A DNA stretch of 8,413 nt from JACJYE01 sp964432875 (GCA_964432875.1 CAYSPJ010000175.1:1-8413), one strand, 5' to 3'; positions 1 to 6,206 are shown, counted from the first letter of the stretch. A program made the numbers and translations. The notes: a model not told the origin generated them from the letters alone.

Positions 1-37
1 GTTTTTACGAAACTTTCCCCTCCCCCCTACCGTTTTC

Positions 38-721
38 ATGCCATCAAACCCAAAGAAAACGATGCGCCAGTTTGCCATTTCCGACATCCACGGTTGTGCC
101 CGTACCTTCGAGGCGCTGCTGGATCAAATCGCCTTGAGTACGCAGGACGAGCTGTACCTGCTGGGCGACTACATTGACCGGGGGCCGGATAGCAAGGGCG
201 TGCTCGACCTGATCTTCCGCTTGCAGCGCGAAGGCTATCAGTTGCAGTGCCTGATGGGCAACCACGAGGAGATGTTGCTGAATGAGATTTCCAGCCGCGG
301 TTTCGGGCGCAGCGATGCCGCCTTGCTGAGGAGCTTCGATTGCGAGAACAGCGAGCAGATCCCTTCGCTTTACTTAAAGTTTATGCAGGGGCTGCCTTAT
401 TACCTGGAAATCGACGGCTATTTGCTCGTGCATGGCGGGTTGAACTTCAAGGTGCCCGACCCACTGCGCGATACCGATAGCATGGCCTGGATCCGCAATT
501 GGTACGGTCATCTTGACCGCGATTGGCTGGGTGGGCGCATCATTGTGCATGGGCATACGCCGCAGGAGAAAGCTCATATCTTGGCGAGCTTGGATACCCT
601 GGACGAGGTGCCCGCCATCAACATTGATAATGGTTGCGTATTCGATTTTGCCGGCCTGGGCAGCCTCTGCGCCCTGGATCTGACGGATCGGCGATTGTTT
701 TTCCAGGCACGAGTAGAATAG
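38..721 (+). CDS. Metallophosphatase, PP2A/ApaH-like (serine/threonine phosphatase or dinucleoside polyphosphatase)
   Basis: Calcineurin-like metallophosphoesterase of 227 aa, a usual length for bacterial PrpE/ApaH/PP2A-type enzymes. The full metal-binding set is visible: DIH at 16-18, GDYIDRG at 43-49, GNHE at 74-77, VHGG at 131-134 (H132), GHTP at 172-175 (with H171 and H173), and a terminal NIDNG at 195-199. Enzymes of this family bind two metal ions and hydrolyse phosphomonoesters of phosphoproteins or dinucleoside polyphosphates; the sequence does not say which substrate is used. There is no signal peptide, so it is cytoplasmic. The ATG at 62 (residue 9, MRQFAISDIHG) is a strong alternative start, because relatives usually begin a few residues before the DxH motif. 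It converges on the minus-strand membrane-protein gene, with a 30-bp gap that holds a hairpin. Family assignment is firm; substrate unknown. Confidence 0.93.
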   Translation: MPSNPKKTMRQFAISDIHGCARTFEALLDQIALSTQDELYLLGDYIDRGPDSKGVLDLIFRLQREGYQLQCLMGNHEEMLLNEISSRGFGRSDAALLRSFDCENSEQIPSLYLKFMQGLPYYLEIDGYLLVHGGLNFKVPDPLRDTDSMAWIRNWYGHLDRDWLGGRIIVHGHTPQEKAHILASLDTLDEVPAINIDNGCVFDFAGLGSLCALDLTDRRLFFQARVE

Positions 722-743
722 GCAGGCTGCTTCAGAGCCTGCC
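721..743. terminator. Hairpin between convergent genes, possible bidirectional terminator
   Basis: A perfect 8-bp stem, GGCAGGCT at 721-728 with AGCCTGCC at 736-743, encloses a 7-nt loop. It sits between the phosphatase stop codon (its first base is the last base of the stop) and the stop of the convergent 145-aa gene. There is no clear U-tract on either side, so termination is inferred only from position and stem strength. Confidence 0.4.
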
Positions 744-751
744 GCAGGCCA

Positions 752-1189
752 TCACTTCATAGTCTTAATGGCCCCGTCGTATTTTTGCAGCAGGTAGTTG
801 GTCAGGTTGCGCTCCAACTCCTCCATGCCTTCTTTTTGGGAAAGCCCCACAAAGACCATGACGAGCGGGATGACGAACAACAGCACCACTCCTATGCCGA
901 AGCCAATGCCCCCGAACAGCAGCAAAAGGAGGAAGGTGGTAATCACCGCAAAAGTCCCGCCGATCCTGATGGAAGGATGGCTATTATTCAGCCTGACGTG
1001 GACCATCTCGAATTTGTTCCAGCCGTGCTTTCTGGAGATTAGGATTTCTGCTTGGATCAAATCCCGGCGGATGATAATCCCCTTGGCGTGCGCTTTGCCT
1101 TGATAGTCCGGGAAGGCTTGCAGCAGCTCGGCTAGGACGACTTGCGGCTCGGGGATGGGGAGGTTGGCTTGAATCATTTCTCGTTTCAT
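752..1189 (-). CDS. Hypothetical protein with two membrane segments
   Basis: 145-aa protein that I do not recognise. Residues 1-75 form a soluble, mixed-charge domain (PEPQVVLAELLQAFPDYQGK, then alternating hydrophobic strands such as GIIIRRDLIQAEILISRK). Two adjacent hydrophobic segments follow at about 77-93 and 95-116, separated by a Gly-rich GGIGFGIG turn. A short charged tail (118-145) with an amphipathic helix ends the protein. The predicted form is a membrane hairpin with both termini on the cytoplasmic side (inference). The ATG at 1189 is used; M5 is a possible alternative. It is the last of three small minus-strand frames, with 18 nt between it and the EAD-like frame upstream, which suggests co-transcription. 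The coding pattern on this strand is clean, and the overlapping plus-strand frames look like shadows. Confidence 0.75.
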   Translation of the reverse strand: MKREMIQANLPIPEPQVVLAELLQAFPDYQGKAHAKGIIIRRDLIQAEILISRKHGWNKFEMVHVRLNNSHPSIRIGGTFAVITTFLLLLLFGGIGFGIGVVLLFVIPLVMVFVGLSQKEGMEELERNLTNYLLQKYDGAIKTMK

Positions 1190-1207
1190 AAAGGAGTCCG
1201 TTTTAAT

Positions 1208-1351
1208 TTAAAGGTGCCCTGGCTGCAAGGCCACCTCCCGGCAAAGCCCCGAGCCAGCGGGCAGCAGCTCTTTCAAGCGCAGCAAAGCATCCTCCAGCCG
1301 GTTTGCTGCCAGCCCCTTGAGCTCTTTCTTGATGTCCTCTAACCGCCTCAT
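1208..1351 (-). CDS. Small 47-aa frame resembling the start of an effector-associated domain (EAD11-like), possibly truncated
   Basis: A 47-codon frame runs from the ATG at 1351-1349 to the TAA at 1210-1208. It is amphipathic and helical: MRRLEDIKKELKGL, then AANRLEDALLRLKELLPAGS, then GLCREVALQPGHL. The pattern (short helix, ALxxLKELLP, Ser/Gly turn, then a helix with LQ) resembles from memory the N-terminal half of EAD11-type effector-associated domains. Those are adaptor modules fused to conflict-system effectors in filamentous and multicellular-type Bacteroidota and Cyanobacteria. Full domains continue with a GRYNxLKR-like segment. Here the frame stops at that point, and a +1 shift near 1211 would read HFKLKRTPL and end at a TGA overlapping the ATG of the next gene. 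It may therefore be a decayed or frameshifted domain, or a genuine microprotein. The in-frame upstream stop (TGA near 1399) bounds the frame. No effector is attached. Confidence 0.45.
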   Translation of the reverse strand: MRRLEDIKKELKGLAANRLEDALLRLKELLPAGSGLCREVALQPGHL

Positions 1352-1409
1352 GGGGATAGTCTTGTCTGCTGATGCCTGGCGCGACGCAACAGGGTTTCAG
1401 GCTTCCAAT

Positions 1410-1426
1410 TTAGCGGTTTTTGCTAA
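1410..1426. repeat. Small inverted repeat upstream of the EAD-like frame
   Basis: TTAGC at 1410-1414 pairs with GCTAA at 1422-1426 around a 7-nt T-rich loop. It lies in the 140-bp gap (1352-1491) between the sorting-domain-like gene and the EAD-like frame. I see no promoter or other feature in that gap. The stem is only 5 bp, so it could be chance. Confidence 0.2.
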
Positions 1427-1491
1427 GGCAGGCAATGATTTCCGTCAGCAGGCTTGGCGGATATGTTTTGAGGCGGCAGGATGGCCCCCTT

Positions 1492-1797
1492 CTACAAAAA
1501 CCAGCGGTGGAATAGGCTCCGGGCCTCTTTGCGCTTTTGGATTTGGATATGCCGGATGGCTGTTTTATCACCAATGTTGATCCAGGCATTGTACTCGCCC
1601 GGAGGGAGGCGCTGGAGCGAAAAGGTGAGTTCGTGCTCACCAGCGGAGAGGTGGTGTTTCTCGTGGCGGTAAGAGCGTCCCAGGGTATCCAGCAAGTCGA
1701 AAATCAGCATCGCCGGTTGGGGGCAATAGCAGTGCAGGGTAGCTTCCTCTTGTTGTTGATTGGAAAAAAGGAGTTGTCCGATTGTTGCCTCTGTCAT
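1492..1797 (-). CDS. Free-standing beta protein resembling a type IX secretion (type A) sorting domain
   Basis: 101-aa protein starting at the ATG at 1797-1795; the longer frame begins at a TTG at 1803, which I reject as start. The order of motifs follows the C-terminal sorting domain of T9SS cargo: a beta strand (ATLHCYCPQPAMLIFDLLDT), the turn LDTLGR (36-41), SAGEHELTFSL (51-61) and LPPGEYNAWI (64-73), then a final strand TAIRHIQIQK. In cargo proteins this pattern is usually followed by the protein end; here a basic tail KRKEARSLFHRWFL follows. There is no signal peptide and no passenger domain, so it cannot be ordinary T9SS cargo. It may have been recruited as an intracellular beta-sandwich module (inference). 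It is first in a row of three small minus-strand frames with a candidate promoter about 70 nt upstream. Similarity is by motif pattern only. Confidence 0.65.
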   Translation of the reverse strand: MTEATIGQLLFSNQQQEEATLHCYCPQPAMLIFDLLDTLGRSYRHEKHHLSAGEHELTFSLQRLPPGEYNAWINIGDKTAIRHIQIQKRKEARSLFHRWFL

Positions 1798-1870
1798 CTT
1801 CAAGTTTATAGTATGTTTGGGAAAAAACTAAGGGTTATCTCAGAACAGGGCTGGTATTTAATCGTTGGCG

Positions 1871-1902
1871 CAAAGATAAGGCGCTAAAAAGATATCGGGC
1901 AA
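1871..1902 (-). promoter_or_regulatory. Bacteroidota-type promoter for the sorting-domain-like gene
   Basis: On the minus strand a -7 element TATCTTTG (1878-1871) matches TAnnTTTG, with a -33 TTG at 1902-1900 and a 21-nt spacer, within the 17-23 range reported for Flavobacterium. The predicted transcript starts near 1866 and has a leader of about 70 nt before the ATG at 1797. The remainder of the 1804-1960 gap shows no terminator that I trust for the trkA-like gene. Confidence 0.55.
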
Positions 1903-1960
1903 GTTTTCCAGTAAAAGTTTTAAGCTTGCCCTGGTTTTGTCTTTAATAAGCCCCCATGCT

Positions 1961-2650
1961 TTAGGATAAGGACTCCAGCAGCTGGCGGATATTTTCCATG
2001 CTGCCGAAGAGGACGAGGGTATCCTCGGCTTCAAAAACCATTTCTGGCTGAACCACTCCGATCACCTCCTTGCGCTCGACCACGGTGCCGATGATGCTGC
2101 GGCGCTTTTGCGATTTGAGCACCGTCACGATACTGACGTTCCACTTCCCGCGCAGGTCTGCCTGGGCTACAGTGGTCCCCACTAATTTAGCGGGCAGCTT
2201 GATTTCAGCGATTTCGAATTTACTATCCAGCGCCAGGGTCTTCAGGGTGCCATCTATGATGAGGCGGTTGGCGAGCTGGCCGGCGAATTCGGCCTCGGGG
2301 TGGATGATATCCTCGATACCCATGGCTTCCAGCACCGTATGGTGGATCGGGGAGATAGCCCGGCTGATGATCTTCTTTGTGCAATATTTTTTCACCAGTG
2401 CAGTCGTCGTGACGGAGGCGCCGATGTCTTCCCCGATGCTGATAATCACTACGTCTGTATCTTCCAGCGGCAGGCGCTGGATGGCCAGCTCGTCGGTGGT
2501 ATCCACGCAGGCCGTGTAGGTTAGTTTATCTTTGAAAAAATTGACGATGTTGGACTTTTGGTCAATGCCGATGACTTCATGGCCATCTTCCTCCAGTCGC
2601 ATGCCCAGGGTGGAGCCAAAATTGCCGAGCCCGATGATGATGAATTTCAT
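1961..2650 (-). CDS. trkA: Trk/Ktr potassium uptake system regulatory subunit (RCK domain protein)
   Basis: 229-aa cytoplasmic gating subunit of a K+ uptake channel; the length fits the single-RCK KtrA type rather than the doubled E. coli TrkA. RCK_N (about 1-120) has the Rossmann glycine motif GLGNFG at 7-12 and an acidic residue at the end of strand 2 (D30 in VIGIDQ), as expected for nucleotide binding (ATP/ADP or NAD(H) in the family). The later strands include DVVIISIGEDIGASV and KKIISRA. RCK_C (about 140-229) contains LPAKLVGTTVAQADLRGKWN and ends with EDTLVLFGSMENIRQLLES, typical of the TrkA_C fold. In known systems an octameric ring of this protein sits under the channel dimer and opens it in response to nucleotide and sometimes c-di-AMP. 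The gene begins 6 nt after the channel-gene stop, so the two are co-transcribed. Confidence 0.95.
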   Translation of the reverse strand: MKFIIIGLGNFGSTLGMRLEEDGHEVIGIDQKSNIVNFFKDKLTYTACVDTTDELAIQRLPLEDTDVVIISIGEDIGASVTTTALVKKYCTKKIISRAISPIHHTVLEAMGIEDIIHPEAEFAGQLANRLIIDGTLKTLALDSKFEIAEIKLPAKLVGTTVAQADLRGKWNVSIVTVLKSQKRRSIIGTVVERKEVIGVVQPEMVFEAEDTLVLFGSMENIRQLLESLS

Positions 2651-2656
2651 GATGCC

Positions 2657-4396
2657 TTAGTTTATAAAAATTTCTTCTTCAGGATATTGTATCGGGTTGT
2701 GGGTTGGGGTGGCCAACTGCCGGGCAATGCCGGCCAGGATGGTCAAAAAGCCCACCCTGCCCACCAGCATGGTAGCGGATAGCGCCAGCTTGCTCCCCTC
2801 GCTCAGGCTCGAAGTGATGCCCATGCTCAGCCCCACGGTGCTAAAGGCCGAGAAACACTCGAAGGCCACCGGCAGCAGCCCTAGGTGCCCATCCAGGATC
2901 ATCACGATAAAAATAGACGACCCGATGGCAACTAGTGATAAAAAGATAATCGCCATAGCGCGCTGCAGCGCCCCCTGGGGTATTTGCCGCCAGCCGATCG
3001 TAATGCGTTCGTTGCCCAACATCTGCTGGTAAACCGTCATGGCGGCTACGGCAAAGGTAGTCGTTTTTACCCCACCCCCAGTAGAGCCCGGCGAGGCGCC
3101 AATCCACATCAGTAGCAGATAAATCAGCAGCATGGGCAGGGCCATAGCGGCTACATCAACGGTATTGAAGCCGGCCGTACGCGGTGTAACGGCGCCAAAA
3201 AAAGAAGTCACCAGCTTGCCCCAGCCCTGGTGCTCCGCGAGGGTGTTGTGCTGCTCCAAGAAATAGAAGGCGGCCGTACCCACGGCCAACAGCAGGATAG
3301 TGGTATAACTCACCAGCCGGGTGTTAATGCTGATGATGGCCCGGTGGTAGCTCCGGTCCTTTTCCCGTAGGATGATCACCCGCCAAAAGTGAAGCAGAGA
3401 TTTTTTTGCATAGCTATAATAATTGATCACTACATTATAGCCCAAGCCGCCGATGATGATCAATACCATCACCACCATTTGCAAGCCGTAGTTGAAGCGG
3501 AAATTTACATCGTAAAGAGAGTTGGACAAGGTAGAAAAACCGGCATTGCAAAAAGCGGAAACCGCGTGGAAAACGGCAAAAAAGATGTTTTCCGCTAGCT
3601 TGCCGCCTTCCATGGGCAGCGCATAAAAAATCAAAACTGCACCCAGGCCCTCGAGCAGGAAAGTGAAGACGATGATTTTGACCAGGACGCCAAAGGTGTT
3701 CCCGAAATCATCGGCATTAATCATGTCTTTGAGCATCAGTCGGTTGCGGTAGGATCCATAGCCCCGGAACAATAGCCCGAACAAGTTGGTGAAAGCCAGG
3801 ATGCCGATGCCGCCGGCCTGGAAAAGGCCCAGGATGACAACTTGCCCGAAAAAGGTGAAGTCTTGACCAGTATCCAATACCACCAAGCCGGTGACGCACA
3901 CGGCACTCGTTGCCGTAAACCAGGCATCAATGGGCGAAATACCCGCCACAGTGGAGCTGGGTAGCATCAATAGGGTAGTGCCGATGCAAATGAGGATGAA
4001 AAAGCTGAGCACAAAAGACAGGGCCGGGTGTAGAGCTTGCCGCTTGAGCGTGTACAGGCGTTCTGAAATATCCAAAACGGCCAGGGATAAGGTCATGATA
4101 GCGACCAGGACCTGAAGTTTGCCGAGCTGGATCAGGTTGGCGCCAGCTAGCAACACCAAGATAGCAGAAAAGGACAGCAGCGCGTACCTTCTCCAGCGCA
4201 TCGCTTCGTTCTGTTTGCTGCGCCAGAGCTGGTAGTTGTAAAAAAACGACAACAAGCCAAAGAGCAGATAAACAATATCGGTGAGGAACTGCCGCCAGAA
4301 GTTTTCGGGATAGCCAAAATCAATGACCAGGGCGATTATTGCGGCAATACTCCCGGGGAATAGCAAGCTTCCGTTGAAAAGAGCCTGGTGTTTCAT
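2657..4396 (-). CDS. trkH: TrkH/KtrB-family potassium channel subunit with N-terminal membrane extension
   Basis: 579-aa inner-membrane K+-translocating subunit. Four pore loops carry the selectivity-filter glycines: CVTGL (G170), CNAGF (G286), RTAGF (G409) and STVGL (G522), each between two membrane helices (M1-P-M2 repeats). The gating-loop region after D3 is Gly/Ser/Thr-rich (IGASPGSTGGGVKTTT, 432-447). The canonical core begins near residue 122. Before it lie about four extra hydrophobic segments (roughly 10-26, 40-54, 72-90, 95-110), which makes the protein longer than the approximately 450-aa KtrB. The longest frame begins at 4495 inside the tRNA, so I chose the ATG at 4396 (MKHQALFNG), which lies just after a TACCTTTG promoter element. 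It is the first gene of the operon with the RCK subunit. Na+- versus H+-coupled uptake cannot be told from sequence alone. Confidence 0.93.
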   Translation of the reverse strand: MKHQALFNGSLLFPGSIAAIIALVIDFGYPENFWRQFLTDIVYLLFGLLSFFYNYQLWRSKQNEAMRWRRYALLSFSAILVLLAGANLIQLGKLQVLVAIMTLSLAVLDISERLYTLKRQALHPALSFVLSFFILICIGTTLLMLPSSTVAGISPIDAWFTATSAVCVTGLVVLDTGQDFTFFGQVVILGLFQAGGIGILAFTNLFGLLFRGYGSYRNRLMLKDMINADDFGNTFGVLVKIIVFTFLLEGLGAVLIFYALPMEGGKLAENIFFAVFHAVSAFCNAGFSTLSNSLYDVNFRFNYGLQMVVMVLIIIGGLGYNVVINYYSYAKKSLLHFWRVIILREKDRSYHRAIISINTRLVSYTTILLLAVGTAAFYFLEQHNTLAEHQGWGKLVTSFFGAVTPRTAGFNTVDVAAMALPMLLIYLLLMWIGASPGSTGGGVKTTTFAVAAMTVYQQMLGNERITIGWRQIPQGALQRAMAIIFLSLVAIGSSIFIVMILDGHLGLLPVAFECFSAFSTVGLSMGITSSLSEGSKLALSATMLVGRVGFLTILAGIARQLATPTHNPIQYPEEEIFIN

Positions 4397-4401
4397 AATG
4401 C

Positions 4402-4434
4402 CAAAGGTACGTAGTATCTGCAAAGTGCAGCAAA
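4402..4434 (-). promoter_or_regulatory. Promoter of the trkH-trkA operon
   Basis: On the minus strand a -7 element TACCTTTG (4409-4402) and a -33 TTTG (4434-4431) are separated by 21 nt. Only 5 nt separate the -7 element from the trkH ATG at 4396, so the predicted transcript begins at or very near the start codon. The -33 box lies in the A/T tail of the tRNA terminator. Confidence 0.55.
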
Positions 4435-4435
4435 T

Positions 4436-4465
4436 AAAAAAGCCGGCTCGCGAAAGCCGGCTTTT
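4436..4465 (-). terminator. Rho-independent terminator of tRNA-Leu
   Basis: A perfect 11-bp stem, AAAAGCCGGCT at 4438-4448 with AGCCGGCTTTT at 4455-4465, has a 6-nt loop. On the minus strand it is followed by a T-rich tail (TTTTTTATTTG). It starts 4 nt past the tRNA 3' end, so it ends the tRNA transcript before the trkH promoter. Confidence 0.85.
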
Positions 4466-4468
4466 GGG

Positions 4469-4552
4469 TGCCCAGAACAGGATTCGAACCTGCACATCCT
4501 TACGGACACTACCCCCTCAAAGTAGCGCGTCTACCAATTTCGCCATCTGGGC
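4469..4552 (-). tRNA. tRNA-Leu (anticodon GAG)
   Basis: 84-nt class II tRNA. The acceptor stem GCCCAGA pairs with TCTGGGC and the discriminator is A. The D arm is GCGAAATTGGTAGACGC. The anticodon stem CTACT/GGTAG encloses the loop TTGAGGG, which places GAG at positions 34-36 and decodes CUU/CUC. A 15-nt variable arm with a TCC/GGA stem is typical of tRNA-Leu, and the T arm is GCAGG-TTCGAAT-CCTGT. The 3' CCA is not encoded (CCC follows), so it must be added enzymatically. It stands alone, not in a tRNA cluster, between the mlaF-like gene and trkH on the same strand, with its own promoter and terminator. Confidence 0.96.
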
Positions 4553-4641
4553 GGCGTTTTTTGCAGGCTTTTGGCACCTGCGCAAAGGGCTTGCTGGCGT
4601 TTCAGCAATGCTATTACAAATAGCTGTTTAAAAAAGTTTGG

Positions 4642-4672
4642 CAAAGGTACGGCAATCGCCAACAAACCGCAA
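4642..4672 (-). promoter_or_regulatory. Promoter of tRNA-Leu
   Basis: On the minus strand a -7 element TACCTTTG (4649-4642) and a -33 TTG (4672-4670) are separated by 20 nt. The -7 box is identical to that of trkH. The predicted primary transcript has a 5' leader of roughly 80 nt that RNase P would remove. The promoter begins 14 nt after the mlaF-like stop codon, and nothing else is seen in the 4553-4685 gap. Confidence 0.55.
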
Positions 4673-4685
4673 GCAAAAAGAGAAA

Positions 4686-5447
4686 TTATTTTTGCAAGGC
4701 CGCATCGCGCAGCTGCTGGAGGAAAGGCGAAGCAAAGATGAAGTTCTGCATCACCTCGCTATCGCTTTCCATCACCTCGTCGCGGTTGCCGCGCCAGGCG
4801 ATTTCGCCATGGTACAGCAGGATGATGTTGTCGCCGATGCCCATCACCGAGTTCATATCGTGGGTATTCACCACGGTAGTGATATCGTTTTCGATGGTGA
4901 TGCTGCGGATGAGCTCGTCGATCAGGATAGCCGTTTTGGGGTCCAGGCCGGAGTTGGGCTCATCGCAGAAGAGGTACTTGGGCTTCAGCACGATAGAGCG
5001 GGCAATGCCCACGCGCTTCTGCATGCCACCGCTGATCTCGGAGGGGTGTTTATCATTCACCCCTTCCAGTTCTACGCGTTCCAGGCAGTAGTTTACCCGG
5101 TTCAACTTCTCTTTGCGCGTCATGTTGGTGTGCATCTCGAGCGGGAAGAGGATGTTTTCTTCCACCGTCATCGAGTCAAAGAGGGCCGAAGCCTGAAAGA
5201 GCATGCCCACCTGCATGCGCACCGTGCGCATTTGCTTTTTGGACAAGCCGAAGAAGTCCACGTCATCGTAGTAAACCTTGCCGCTAGTAGGCCGGAGCAG
5301 GCCGACCAGCAGCTTGAGCAAAACGGTTTTACCCGCCCCGCTTCGCCCGATGATGAGATTGGTCTGCCCTTTGTAAAACTCGGTGGTAATGCCTTTGAGC
5401 ACCTCTGTCTCGTCGAAAGACTTGAATATATTTTCAGTCCTGATCAT
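4686..5447 (-). CDS. mlaF: MlaF-like ABC transporter ATP-binding protein (phospholipid/MCE transport)
   Basis: 253-aa ABC ATPase with all motifs intact: Walker A GRSGAGKT (34-41), Q-loop Q85 (GMLFQASALFDSMTV), signature SEISGGMQKR (136-145), Walker B YLFCDEP (158-164, D162/E163), D-loop SGLDP (166-170) and switch H196 (NTHDM). The phrase LFQASALFDSMTVEEN and the signature with GGM (not GGQ) followed by KRVGIAR are characteristic of the MlaF/TTG2A branch, which drives phospholipid movement between inner and outer membrane together with MlaE and an MCE (MlaD) protein. It starts 9 nt after the mlaE-like gene, so the two form an operon and a complex at the inner membrane. No MlaD, MlaC or MlaB gene follows; the next gene is a tRNA. 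Direction of transport is not deducible from sequence. Confidence 0.93.
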   Translation of the reverse strand: MIRTENIFKSFDETEVLKGITTEFYKGQTNLIIGRSGAGKTVLLKLLVGLLRPTSGKVYYDDVDFFGLSKKQMRTVRMQVGMLFQASALFDSMTVEENILFPLEMHTNMTRKEKLNRVNYCLERVELEGVNDKHPSEISGGMQKRVGIARSIVLKPKYLFCDEPNSGLDPKTAILIDELIRSITIENDITTVVNTHDMNSVMGIGDNIILLYHGEIAWRGNRDEVMESDSEVMQNFIFASPFLQQLRDAALQK

Positions 5448-5456
5448 ATCCTGCGT

Positions 5457-6206
5457 TTAACCCGTCAACAATACGGCGATGAAATAGTCGGCCAGTAAAA
5501 TCAGTATATTGCTAAAAACGACCGCGTTCGTACTGGCTTTGCCCAACTCTATGCTGCCGCCCTCTACGTGGTAGCCCTGATAACAGGAGACCGAGGTCAG
5601 TAAGAAAGAAAAGGTTGCCGCCTTGACGAACATCATGAATACATTATAGGGGATGAAGAAGGAGCGCACGCCCTGGATGAATTCGGCATGGGACATCAAA
5701 CTAGTAGGCACCGCCGCGGCATAGCCGCCGATGACGCTGATAAAAGCGGCGATGGCGACCAGCAAGGGGATGACGACCAGGCCGGCCAACACCTTGGGCA
5801 TGATGAGGAAAGCGGCCGTATTGACCCCCATGATCTCCATGGCGTCGATATGCTCCTTCTGACGCATGCCGCCGATTTCGGCCGCCATGTTGGAGCCGAC
5901 TTTGCCGGCCAAAACCAGGCAGGTGATGGTGGGGGCCAGCTCTATAATGGTACTATCGCGGATGATATAGCCAATATACCAAACCGGCACCAGGGTGCCG
6001 TCGAGCTGATAAGCAAACTGCACCGCCGTCACTGCCCCGATAAAGACAGCGATGAGCATGACGATTACTACGGAGCCAACGCCGATATCGTTCATCTGCC
6101 GCATGGTCTCCTTGTAGTACATGGAAAACTTCTCCGGCCGGGAGAAGGTAGTGCCCATCATCATCACGTAGCGGCCCAAATGGTATAAAAAGTTTGTAAA
6201 AAACAT
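5457..6206 (-). CDS. mlaE: MlaE-like ABC transporter permease
   Basis: 249-aa integral membrane permease of the MlaE/YrbE family, usual length about 250-260. About five or six hydrophobic segments are visible (roughly 43-67, 83-100, 134-165, 188-207, 225-247) after an N-terminal amphipathic interface helix. The family core ELAPTITCLVLAGKVGSNMA at 89-108, then AEIGGMRQKEHIDAMEIMGV (109-128), corresponds to the ELGPVLTALLVAGRVG-type block of MlaE. It includes the conserved cytoplasmic coupling region with the DAMEIMGV stretch that contacts the ATPase. In the cell it would sit in the inner membrane as a dimer bound to two MlaF subunits and an MCE hexamer. It is the first gene of the pair; the ATG at 6206 follows a 119-bp gap with one weak promoter candidate. 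Confidence 0.92.
   Translation of the reverse strand: MFFTNFLYHLGRYVMMMGTTFSRPEKFSMYYKETMRQMNDIGVGSVVIVMLIAVFIGAVTAVQFAYQLDGTLVPVWYIGYIIRDSTIIELAPTITCLVLAGKVGSNMAAEIGGMRQKEHIDAMEIMGVNTAAFLIMPKVLAGLVVIPLLVAIAAFISVIGGYAAAVPTSLMSHAEFIQGVRSFFIPYNVFMMFVKAATFSFLLTSVSCYQGYHVEGGSIELGKASTNAVVFSNILILLADYFIAVLLTG

Noticed and set aside
1410..1640. Minus-strand 76-codon frame overlapping the sorting-domain-like gene
   Set aside because: It is Ser/Arg-rich, shows no fold pattern, and is a shadow of the better-supported frame at 1492-1797.
1812..1819. Plus-strand TATGTTTG, a perfect TAnnTTTG match
   Set aside because: No credible plus-strand gene follows, and the nearest TTG is 24 nt upstream. It is more likely chance, although an antisense RNA to trkA cannot be excluded.
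2070..2519. Plus-strand open frame of 149 codons
   Set aside because: It is antisense to the RCK-domain gene, has low-complexity Ser/Thr/Met composition, and has no motif.
4397..4495. N-terminal extension of the trkH frame up to 4495
   Set aside because: It runs through the terminator and into tRNA-Leu. The promoter element and the ATG at 4396 define a better start.
4638..5498. Plus-strand open frame of 286 codons
   Set aside because: It is antisense to the ATPase gene, is rich in His/Val/Asp as expected from the complement of its codons, and has no family motifs, whereas the minus strand carries all ABC motifs.
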